A stretch of 64,000 nt of DNA from Maniola hyperantus (Eukaryota > Arthropoda > Insecta > Lepidoptera > Nymphalidae). Made by a program: the position numbers and the translations under genes. The first letter of the stretch is position 1; each line of letters begins with the position of its first letter. Shown piece by piece: positions 55,558 to 64,000 of the stretch. Location of the stretch: NCBI RefSeq assembly GCF_902806685.2, contig NC_048537.1, forward strand, positions 14,778,720 to 14,842,719, in the 5' to 3' direction. The notes beneath the pieces are model-generated. The model saw only the letters and a program-made list of their open reading frames with translations, was not told where the DNA came from and did not search any database.

Positions 55558-56515
55558 AATAGCGCTGATTCTGTTGTCTTTCTCTAAACTAAATTTAGAG
55601 TATCTGCATCTCTTTCTTTTAGTATTGCTAAAAAAGGACGCAACATAAATTTTAGTGCAAGCTACAAACAATAGGCTCGCGACTTGCAGCTAATCACGGT
55701 TTGACAGCTCTAAATTAAATTTAAAATTGTCAAACTGTGTCTGCTCTTTTCATATTACATTAGTAAGAAAAGGATGCGAATACTCCAAAATTTTGTTGTA
55801 CTCAGTACTAAAGTTGAATAATAATTGTATAATTGCGCCAACCAGCCGCCAGCCAACGAAATACTAAAATATGCTGATTAAAATACGCTGCGTTGATTAG
55901 GTCAGATGGCTCATGTTGCACTTCTTTTGCTTTCATCAGAGGGTCATCCGATCGGAACTATAAAATGGCTATATTTGTTACCAAGATGTAATAGCTTTCT
56001 GTCGGCAGATTTACTAAGAACAAATGACTTTTATAATATGTTTGTATTGCACTTTACCTAGTAGGTAGGTAACACTCTTATTTAATGAATGGCTTGCTAA
56101 ATATTATGAGAAATTGCTGAAAAGGCTTCGCCTTTGAGCTGAATGTGAGCCAGTGCCGGCACCTTCCACTTTCCAATAGTTTTAGCTTAAAGCGGCTGCA
56201 CCATTCAAAGATTTACGTCGTTAACTGGTTGACGTTATGAGAAACTGTTGAGAGCATAGCGTGCCGTGCTGTTGGCTATTATATTGAAATTAACGAGCCA
56301 AGTACGCTCTTAATTCATAAATAAATATGTATTCTTGTTGCTTGTCTGTATTTAAGTTAGAGGCTAGAAGGTTTGTTGATTATCTTCAAGTATTGGAACA
56401 TTAAATTTTATTGCTGATGACATAGTTATCAATTGAAAAAAGCAAACAAAAAACTTTGATTGTGGCGCGAAGCATGATCACGGTCTAAATTTTTTATAAG
56501 CGGAGCGTACCTTAA
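55558..56515. other. Unassigned intron sequence
   Basis: 55560-55800 resembles an old inverted-repeat element (TTTAGAGTATCTGCATCTCT on the left, AGGATGCGAATACTCCAAAA on the right). The rest is unassigned. Confidence 0.4.
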
Positions 56516-56517
56516 AA

Positions 56518-56625
56518 AGTATAGTCCGCGACAGGTTGAGATGACAATCGGACTATGAGGCGGGGGCGCTCGCCCGCACCGGGTAAACGCGGGGCTGTGC
56601 GGGTGTGCGAGGCGTTCCTCGCAAA
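56518..56625. mobile_element. G palindromic GC-rich repeat, partial
   Basis: AAAGTATAGTCCGCGACAGG, then GGCGGGGGCGCTCGCCCGCA; right arm missing. Confidence 0.6.
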
Positions 56626-57037
56626 GCTGTTTGCCAAATTATTTAGATCAATCTAAATACTGTAAAAATGAAAAAGAAAGGACTTTCTAAATATCTCTGC
56701 AATTCAAAATTTACACAGCAGAGCATACCTACTGTACGCGGAATAAAATTAATTAATTTAATGTAGCGAAAACATACTACGTTGCAAACAATACAAGGGA
56801 AGAGTAAAATATGTTAGTAGCACATAGAGACGGCGTGCATCGACCCTTTGCCAACAAAGAAGTTCTGGAACGTTCAGTTTCCATGTCTGGAAACATACAG
56901 CCCAATACAATACGCCTACGGAAATATGCGGTTAATCATATCTCATTGCGTCTCACGCTGTGACTAAGATACTCAAGTTAGCATAAACGAAAATACATAC
57001 CTACATACTTTCTGCATTTTCTAAAAGTTGATCCTCT

Positions 57038-57234
57038 AAGGGCGTTTCTGCACTCATTCGTATTCGATTTGTATTCGTTTTCGTAAAAATGCGATTCGAA
57101 GTGGCCGTCATGCTTGCTGTGTCTCATTTGATTCGTACTTTGACGGATCTGTATAAATAGAAACCAAACATTTTGTATGACGGTCACTGCGAATCGTACT
57201 TTTACGAAAACGAATACGAGTGCACAAACGCCCT
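57038..57234. mobile_element. 197-bp MITE with AGGGCGTTT ends
   Basis: Left AAGGGCGTTTCTGCACTC then TCGTTTTCGTAAAAATGCGA; right TTTTACGAAAACGAATACGA then GTGCACAAACGCCCT. Arms about 60 nt with small differences. No ORF. Confidence 0.7.
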
Positions 57235-57239
57235 ATAAG

Positions 57240-58157
57240 TGTTTAAACAAATAGTCTGTTTGTCGGAACAAATTTTGCAATCGCTTTTAATCTTTTATGG
57301 CAACATTTTACCTTCTAATTATCTTCTATATCTTCTAACGTCTTCTTCTGTATAAAAAGGGAAACTGTCTGCCATATCAACGCGACGTACGCTGGGTTTT
57401 TAAACTTAAAATGTTGCATAGGTTGTCTCTAAAACGTGAACTCTCACTAAGAAATTTCACCGAGAGAAGCGGAGGCGGGCGGCGTAGCTACATCAATATG
57501 CTCTTTACATGTTAAAGTCAAAGTCAAAGTCAAATGATTTATTCAAAATACGTAATTAAGTACTCTTTTCGATTGTCAGTTGTTGGATTTGTAAGATATA
57601 GTTTCTACAGGTTCCATCCTCCGAGTGCCCTTTTTAATCTTTTACAATGTGGCCACATTCCTATATTGGATAATATATGCTAAAAGCAATCCGGGTTCCG
57701 AGTTCGACAGATTAATGTCTTTTCCAAGAACTGCGGCGAAGTAGCTCATGCGTCATTTGTAAGGCGATTTTCTAAACTATTAAATGCATCAATCACGAAT
57801 ATATATCAAGATAGTACTCGTGATGTGAGGCACAAAGCTCGGCCGGCTCTTACAAAAGCTGTCTTGGGTATATAAATAGTTGAAAACTTCTCCGCGTGGG
57901 TTCGGTGCTAGTGTACCTGGATGCCTTGCCATCTCAAATGCTTCATGGGTCACTTGGGAGTTGGAACCCATTTTAGCTTACGTCAACATGGAATTGGATT
58001 CTTGGAATTGTAGTTTTAGTTAAATATTTTAGGGTATTACGCAAATTTGTACACTCTTTGAAAACGCTTTTTAATAGATTGTGAGGTCTCTATAATTAGG
58101 GATTCAGTGAGGCTGATGAACGTAAGGAGGAAATATAGAACCATTATTGTATTATCA
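57240..58157. other. Unassigned with one LINE-type 3' end
   Basis: AAGTCAAAGTCAAAGTCAAA then TGATTTATTCAAAATAC at 57520-57553 is a typical lepidopteran LINE tail. No coding remnant was recognised beside it. Confidence 0.4.
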
Positions 58158-58290
58158 ACATCATCATCATTGCCAACCATTGCCGGCCCATTACTGAGCA
58201 GGGATCTCCTTTTAGAATGAGAATGGTTGCCACTTACCATAGTTTTTCACGCCGCGCCGGTCAAGTGCAGATTAGCAGACTTCTCATACT
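58158..58290 (-). repeat. S2 SINE 3' fragment
   Basis: ACATCATCATCATTGCCAAC then GCCGGCCCATTACTGAGCAG and the start of the body. Confidence 0.6.
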
Positions 58291-58442
58291 ATCAACATTC
58301 GTTTGGTAAATTGGCGATGTAGAAATTCTAGTAAACTTGTACATTGTTATAGTTTGTGGTAGTTTTGTCGAGTGTTGTATTTGCATTAAGAGTGAAAAAA
58401 CTAGACTCATTGAAGTAACTATTTACTAGTTTTTACTTTGTA

Positions 58443-59835
58443 AACTTTCACAGACATATCGAACTCTTGGATTGGTTTTGCTAAAGTCACACAAGCTTCA
58501 AGTGTATGATATTTTTCAGATGGTACACAATTAATGCTTACGGCCTTCGGAGGCTCTCTCGTATGAGGCGTGGTGTCACATATTAATCGTTCATATTAAT
58601 TGTTGTGGCGCCGGAGACAGGTAGCCTCCTGTGCTGTACATTGACTCCACGGCCTGGGTGTCCACTCGTCTCTGTGATATGCTATGATGGTGTTACTGTA
58701 TAAATTTCTTCTCTCCAAGACCGGTCTCATTATAAATGGTGCCCATAAAACCCAAAAAAAAAAAACTTTAAATTTTCCCAGACATAATATTGAACTCATG
58801 GCTTGGTTTTGCTAAATCCACACTGAAGCTTTAACTGTTTGATATTTTTCAGGTGATACACAAAATGCTTACGGCTTTCGGAGGCTCTATCGTATGAGAT
58901 GTGGTGTAACATAATATTAATCGTTTATAATTATTAATTACTGTTGTGGCGCCGGAGACAGGTGGCCTCCTGGGTTGTACATTGACACCGCGGCCTTGGC
59001 TTCCACTCTCGTCTCTGGTGGCATGCTATAATGGTGTTACTGTATAAATTTCTTCTCTCCAAGACCGGTCTCATTATAAATGGTGACCATAAAATCCAAA
59101 AAGAAAACTTTAAATTTTCCCAGACATAATATTGAACTCATGGCTTGGTTTTGCTAAATCCACACTGAAGCTTTAACTGTTTGATATTTTTCAGGTGATA
59201 CACAAAATGCTTACGGCTTTCGGAGGCTCTATCGTATGAAATGTGGTGTAACATAATATTAATCGTTTATAATTATTAATTGACGACCTCCCTGGCGCAG
59301 TGGTGAGCGCTGTGGTCTTAATAGTGGGAGGTCCCGGGTTCGATTCCTGGCAGGGGTTTGGAATTTTATAATTTCTAAATTTCTGGTCTGGTTTGGTGGG
59401 AGGCTTCGGCCGTGGCTAGTTACCACCCTACCGGCAAAGCCGTGCCGCCAAGCGATTTAGCGTTCCGGTACGATGCCGTGTAGAAACCAAAGGGGTATGG
59501 GTTAAATAAAAACTGCCATACCCCTTCTAGGTTAGCCCGCTATCATCTTAGACTGCATCATCACTTACCACCAGGTGAGATTGCAGTCAAGGGCTAACTT
59601 GTATCTGAATAAAAAAAAAAAAAAAAAAAAATTACTGTTGTGGCGCCGGAGACAGGTGGCCTCCTGGGTTGTACATTGACACCGCGGCCTTGGCTTCCAC
59701 TCTCGCCTCTGATGGCATGCTATAATGGTGTTGTTGTATTAATTTATTATCTCCAAGGCCGGTCACAATATAAATGGTACCCATAAAAACCAAATAAGAA
59801 AACTTTAAATTTTCCTAGACATAATATTGAACTCT
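58443..59835. repeat. About 342-bp tandem repeat, 3.5 units, with SINE inserted
   Basis: Units start near 58443, 58764, 59106 and 59801 (AACTTTAAATTTTCCCAGAC). Each contains GTGGCGCCGGAGACAGGTGG and CTCCAAGACCGGTCTCATTA. Units 2 and 3 are nearly identical, unit 1 is diverged and unit 4 stops after about 35 nt. An S1 SINE splits unit 3. Confidence 0.85.
59282..59630 (+). repeat. S1 SINE, full length, 20-nt pure A tail
   Basis: Same start (GACGACCTCCCTGGCGCAGT) and end as 50201-50547. It is inserted in TTAATTACTG of the tandem repeat, with ATT on both sides. The pure A tail suggests a recent insertion. Confidence 0.9.
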
Positions 59836-60023
59836 TGTAAATAATTAAATTTTTTATTTTTTAATTTGCATTTTAATTACTACTTAAGTAATATTATTAA
59901 GTATTAGTATCCTACACCCATTTTAGTATAGCCTGTGTCCTGTAGTACTTAATTGTTTTGTTTAAATGTATTTCAGAAATGACTAAGTACACTAACAATT
60001 TGTAAGAAGTATTTTTAACAGAT

Positions 60024-60190
60024 AATGGGGCCGATTCTCTTGTACACAATCTCTAAACTAAACTAAAATGACACGTCTTAATCTATTGCTATCCCTCTCA
60101 TAATGTTGCTTGCGGAAAAGGATAGCACTAAATTTAGACCTGTTAATTTAGTTTAGTTTAGAGATTGTGTACAAAAGAATCGACCCCATT
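60024..60190. mobile_element. M1 MITE, copy 6
   Basis: ATGGGGCCGATTCTCTTGTA to the inverse AAAGAATCGACCCCAT. TA is on both outer sides. Confidence 0.85.
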
Positions 60191-60569
60191 TAGCAAGTAC
60201 CTATAGAGATTCCCAGAGGATTTTGTAGTATTAGCTATGAGTGAAAAGCTTCATACTCATAATCTCGGGTACACGTTTCACGAGTGAACGGACCGGCTGA
60301 AACCCGTTGCCCCAATTGGCTGGTAGCTCGGTGACGTCATTCTTGTCTGCGCCTCGTCTGCGGTCGCTTCCCGGAACCGTTGGCCACAATGCCTTCCTGC
60401 TTTACCATCCTTATCAATTGTATATAAAACTACTTTACCTAAACTTACTACTAATATAGTCAAGAGTGAATAGGCATCTTCTAGGCAAGCGTGCTCCAAA
60501 TTAGGCTGCATCATCACTTGCCAGCAAGTTTGGATTGCAGCGAAGCACTAAGTCAATAAAATCAAAAAC
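60191..60569. other. Unassigned intron sequence
   Basis: No recognised gene. TGCATCATCACTTGCC near 60508 resembles S1 body sequence. Confidence 0.35.
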
Positions 60570-60695
60570 ATGGGGTTATTCAAGGGGCGGACCAACAATT
60601 TCCTGAAAGGCCGGCAACGCATTGGTGGTTCCTCTGGTACTGCAAATGTTTATGGGGCGGTGGTAATCACTTAACATCAGGTGACCCACCTGCTC
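60570..60695 (+). pseudogene. CR1-like LINE 3' end, copy 2
   Basis: ACATGGGGTTATTCAAGGGG to ACATCAGGTGACCCACCTGC, matching 39177-39300. Only the last codons and tail survive. Confidence 0.65.
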
Positions 60696-60696
60696 G

Positions 60697-60915
60697 AATG
60701 GTAGGTATGGCAGTTTTTATTAAACCCCTTTGGTTTTTACAAGGCATCGTACCCGGAACGCTTAACCGCTTGGCGGCACGGTCTTGCCGGTAGGGTGGTA
60801 CCTAACTAGCCACGGCTGAAGCCTCCCATAAGAACTCTGAAAAGTTAGAGGTGCATGCCCGGGATCGAACCCTCGACCTCGTGAATAGGAGGCCGATGCA
60901 CCGCGGCTTATATTA
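60697..60915 (-). repeat. S1 body fragment joined to S2 head fragment
   Basis: 60697-60828 is S1 body in reverse (GGTAGGGTGGTACCTAACTA). 60832-60913 is S2 head region in reverse (CCCGGGATCGAACCCTCGAC). Confidence 0.6.
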
Positions 60916-61455
60916 CATATAGGCAACAATTTATAAAACCCAGAGATATGTTGAGTCAAGTTAACGAAGTGGCAATAAAACAAGATAACAAGTATTAGTA
61001 AGTCCATAAATCTGTTAATACATATGCGACCTGTTTCACATAAATCTTCCATTTATCCTTTTCTACTAATTCCTGAACAATCCTAATATAACTTGGCAAG
61101 CTTAGCCGTCGACCCAACTCGTATCTCCTAAACCGTTGAGAGAAATTAAAGCGAACTACCCACTGACCTAATAGACTTCTTTCCTAATGACGTCATCGTC
61201 GCCTGTCACTCGTCCACCATTGTTTCTGACAGTCGGTTCAGCTTACTACGAAACTAACTGTGATTTTGATGAATGGGTTTCACTATTTATGTCAATGAAC
61301 TTTGGTCTGGTTTCGTCTTGTGTTGCGTGGGTGTTGAAAATGAATAGACATGTGTAATGGTGTAAGTTTAGACCGATTATATTACTGACGCGACGGTTCA
61401 TATTTGCTTAGCGTGCTATAGACGCACACAGAGAGTACAGATTTTATATAGAAAA
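60916..61455. other. Unassigned intron sequence
   Basis: No gene or repeat family recognised. Confidence 0.35.
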
Positions 61456-61588
61456 CCTAGATCTAAAGAGCGCACTTTGACTTTGCTCAGACAAAACGAG
61501 ACAACGTTATATTGCTGGTGTGAATCTGTCTCGTTTTAGCTAAAATATGAGTCTGAGCGAAGTCAAAGTAGGCTCTATAGATCTCAGC
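61456..61588. mobile_element. M3 foldback MITE, complete copy
   Basis: CTAGATCTAAAGAGCGCACT with TTGACTTTGCTCAGA at the left; GTCTGAGCGAAGTCAAAGTA with GGCTCTATAGATCTCAG at the right. Used as the reference for the split copy at 16583-17250. Confidence 0.75.
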
Positions 61589-61661
61589 CAGAGTGAACCT
61601 GAGTCATTTTCTAGACGGGGGAAAACGGCCTCTTGGACCTAAAAGAAAGCTCATGTTGGAT

Positions 61662-61882
61662 AATCAGTACCCTTATTATAAATGCGAAAGTGTGTTTGTT
61701 TGTTGGTTTGTCCTTCAATCACGTCGCAATGGTGCAACGGATTGACGTGACTTTTTGCATGAATATAGATAAAGACGTGGAGTGACATAGGCTACTTTTT
61801 ATCCCGGAAAATCAAAGAGTTCCCACGGGATGTTAAACAACCTAATTCCACGCGGACGAAGTCGCGGGCATCAGCTAGTTTT
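61662..61882 (-). repeat. R2 repeat, complete
   Basis: From ATCAGTACCCTTATTATAAA to GTCGCGGGCATCAGCTAG. Confidence 0.8.
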
Positions 61883-62292
61883 CCCATAAAACTGCTGAGT
61901 AACAACTAACAACCCTCAGGGCAATTTGGACGCTCTGGGTCCAAAGAACCCATCAGCGGTTCTGGACCTTATTCGCACCTAATAGGCAACAAAAGATACT
62001 CCATGTTTCAGAGGGGTCAAATGGCAGGCAAAAGCATATCTATAAGTCCATGGTTAGTATTCGAATAGCGTTCTTTAACCAGGAAACGGCGTACCATTTA
62101 CCTCACATTACGTTCGCTTATTGTATTAACAGTGTATTGTCCAGCGAGTGAGGTTTTGCATTATAATTGAAAATCGCTCAGTCAACAGTGCCCTGGAGCT
62201 ATCGTATTGTACTGTCAACATTTTTAACACCGAGTTAATCTAGGCGCTATACAAAAAAAACTCTTTTGTTAAATTATTACGTTGATAACATT
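61883..62292. other. Unassigned intron sequence
   Basis: No gene or repeat family recognised. Confidence 0.35.
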
Positions 62293-62583
62293 GTCACATA
62301 GCATATCGTCCGCCTAGTCGGGAGGTCCGGGATTCGATCCCGGGTACGCACTACGCACCTCTAATTTCTCTAGTTTGAAGCAATTAAGTAATACTTGCTT
62401 TAACCGTGAAGACAAACATCGCGAGCAAACCTGCGTGCTTGTCCCAGAGTTCTCTATATGGAATGTTCTCAAAGGTGTAGAAGTCTGCCAATCCACACTT
62501 GACCAGCATGGTAGACTATAGCCAAACCCTTCTCATTTTGAGCAGAGATGGTCAGTAGTGCACCAGCAATAGGTTGATGATGA
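62293..62583 (+). repeat. S2 SINE
   Basis: Head GTCGGGAGGTCCGGGATTCG with the B-box region ATTCGATCCCGGG, body GCCAATCCACACTTGACCAG, tail GGTTGATGATGAT. Confidence 0.75.
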
Positions 62584-62934
62584 TTTCAGGAATGTATAAA
62601 CCATTTTAGAATAAGCAACCACTTTAAATACCTCGGGCCTTGTAGTGAAATAAATTAGTAGTAAGTTCCCCAATTTATTCGTATCAAGGAACGAGCCTAC
62701 TTTCAGACGTCTAGGAAATCGATGTGAGATGGTGTCGCACTGCAGATACCTAAGTATACCGTCGGTTATTGGAGAAAGCTTCACGAGCGTTTTTTCTATT
62801 GAGAACTAATAATCTTGTATACCTTGCAAATAAACAAGCATTAGACATTCTATTTATTTCTTCGAAAAGACTCAAGAGAATCCTTACTAATATAATAAAT
62901 GCGAAAGTGGATGTCTTTGCTTCCTTTTCACGGT

Positions 62935-63007
62935 CGCCCGCACCGGGTTACCGAGGTGTCCGGGGCGTTCGCTCCCCGATTGCCATCTTGACCTGTTGCG
63001 TACTATA
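62935..63007. mobile_element. G palindromic GC-rich repeat, right half
   Basis: CGCCCGCACCGGGTTACCGA to ATTGCCATCTTGACCTGTTG. Confidence 0.55.
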
Positions 63008-63056
63008 GGTGTACGTATGTAATAACTACTTCTGGATATAGTAGGTTTCTAATGGT

Positions 63057-63575
63057 GAAAAACCGGCCAAGTGCGAGTCACGCTCGCGCAATGAGGGTTC
63101 CGTACTGCAGTCTTACTATTTCGACATTTTGCACGATAATTCAAAAACTATGATGCATAAAAATAAATAAAAATCTGTTTTAGAAGGCACAGGTGAATAC
63201 CTTTCATATGATCCCCCACTTGATATAGTTATCTAACTAAGAAAATTGAAAATTTTATTATCAATGGTTAACAAATAAACTATTAATAAACTTAAATCTA
63301 AAAAAACAACATTAAATTAAAACATTAAATTGAAAATACTAATTATTAGTTTATGACCACAATTTAATTTTTTTTGTGTGATGAAACCACAAATTCACGG
63401 TTTTCAGATTTTTCCCCTAATACCAGCTATAAGACCCACCTACCTACCAAATCTCATGATTCTAGGTCAACGGGAAGTACCTACCCTGTAGGTTTCTTGA
63501 CAGACAGACGGACAGACAACAAAGTGATCCTATAAGGGTTCCGTTTTTCCTTTTGAGGTACGAAACCCTAAAAAT
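63057..63575 (+). repeat. R1 repeat with 74-bp insertion
   Basis: AACCGGCCAAGTGCGAGTCA to GAGGTACGAAACCCTAAAAA, full length apart from the insertion at 63254-63327. Confidence 0.8.
63254..63327. mobile_element. Small AT-rich insertion with 10-bp target duplication
   Basis: Flanked by AATTGAAAAT at 63244-63253 and 63328-63337. The R1 copies at 36612 and 44746 lack this segment. The inserted sequence (TTATTATCAATGGTTAACAA start) has no recognised origin. Confidence 0.7.
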
Positions 63576-64000
63576 TAATAAAAACTGTATGGTATAGTAG
63601 TGTTAATTACCTTATAAATTTTTATCTAATAAAGATTATTATTATAGCAGTTTCAGAGTTTATCGATTACAAACAACAAATCTTTGCTTTTACTAAACAT
63701 CATTCATAACAAACAGTTTATTATATACTGTTTATAATTGGGAGTTGTTCTGTGATCGGATCTGTGCATCGGCCTGCGGTTCTTGCTGTTGTCTTCAATT
63801 AACCCACTTCTTGGCCGGTCATTGTGTTTAGTCTGATCGATGTCTGCTTTCTTCCACCACAACTGACTGTAAGTACATAATGTGAGTGCTCGAGTAGTAG
63901 ACGTTTACACGTGAGAGCTGTATACACATATTTTTGTAAGTTCCGTGTTCTTTTGTAATTTTTAGGGTTCCGTATTCTATGTACCTTAGTGGGTACCTAT
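63576..64000. other. Unassigned, with an R1 start at the right edge
   Basis: AGAGTTTATCGATTACAAAC at 63655 recurs from 30687. TTTTTAGGGTTCCGTATTCT at 63960 on is the beginning of a reverse R1 copy that leaves the window. Confidence 0.45.

Larger units (their letters stand above)
12939..64000 (+). other. bun: bun first coding intron (open at right edge)
   Basis: Begins with GTGAGT. No TSC-box-like exon and no other host coding exon was recognised to the end of the window, so the intron is at least 51 kb. Most of it is assignable to transposable-element families, described individually below. Another small host gene or an alternative first exon of bun could be hidden in the unassigned stretches. 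Confidence 0.65.

Overview
This is a window of insect nuclear DNA, almost certainly lepidopteran. It is AT-rich, its genes have introns, and one gene is a clear insect bunched (TSC22) homologue. It is packed with tRNA-derived SINEs, RTE- and CR1-like LINE pieces and many short inverted-repeat elements of the kinds common in moths and butterflies. No bacterial, plasmid or CRISPR features are present.

Only two host genes are supported. (1) On the minus strand, positions 7060 down to 611 hold ten coding exons of an MFSD6-like major facilitator transporter. The gene runs off the left edge, and one of its introns uses a GC donor. (2) On the plus strand, positions 10222-12938 hold the very large first coding exon of the long isoform of bunched. 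It ends at a clean GT donor. No TSC-box/leucine-zipper exon was recognised downstream, so 12939-64000 is read as bun intron. The two genes are head to head, about 3 kb apart.

The 51-kb intron is a mosaic of mobile DNA. The main element is an apparently intact DNA transposon of about 4.16 kb (26171-30331). It has 36-38 bp terminal inverted repeats, a repeated 12-bp subterminal motif at both ends, a 5'-UTR intron and one uninterrupted transposase-like ORF of about 870 codons on the minus strand. I recognise the protein type but cannot assign it to a named superfamily; it is the best candidate here for an undescribed system.

Local family names used below. S1: SINE with a tRNA-like head and A-rich tail. 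S2: SINE with a different tRNA-like head and a TGATGA tail. S3: tRNA-Phe-like SINE. R1: repeat running from GGCCAAGTGCGAGT to GTACGGAACCCTAAAA. R2: repeat from GCCCGCGACTTCGTCCGCG to TTATAATAAGGGTACTGAT. R3: repeat from a similar start to TGCGTTGATAGATCAGTCAG. M1: about 165-bp MITE with GTACACAATCTCTAAACTAA in its ends. M2: about 180-bp MITE with CGCGGCAGAAA ends. M3: foldback with GATCTATAGAGC ends. G: GC-rich palindromic repeat with CGACAGGTCGAGATGGCAAT ends. Nested insertions, several with target-site duplications, give a relative history of the intron.
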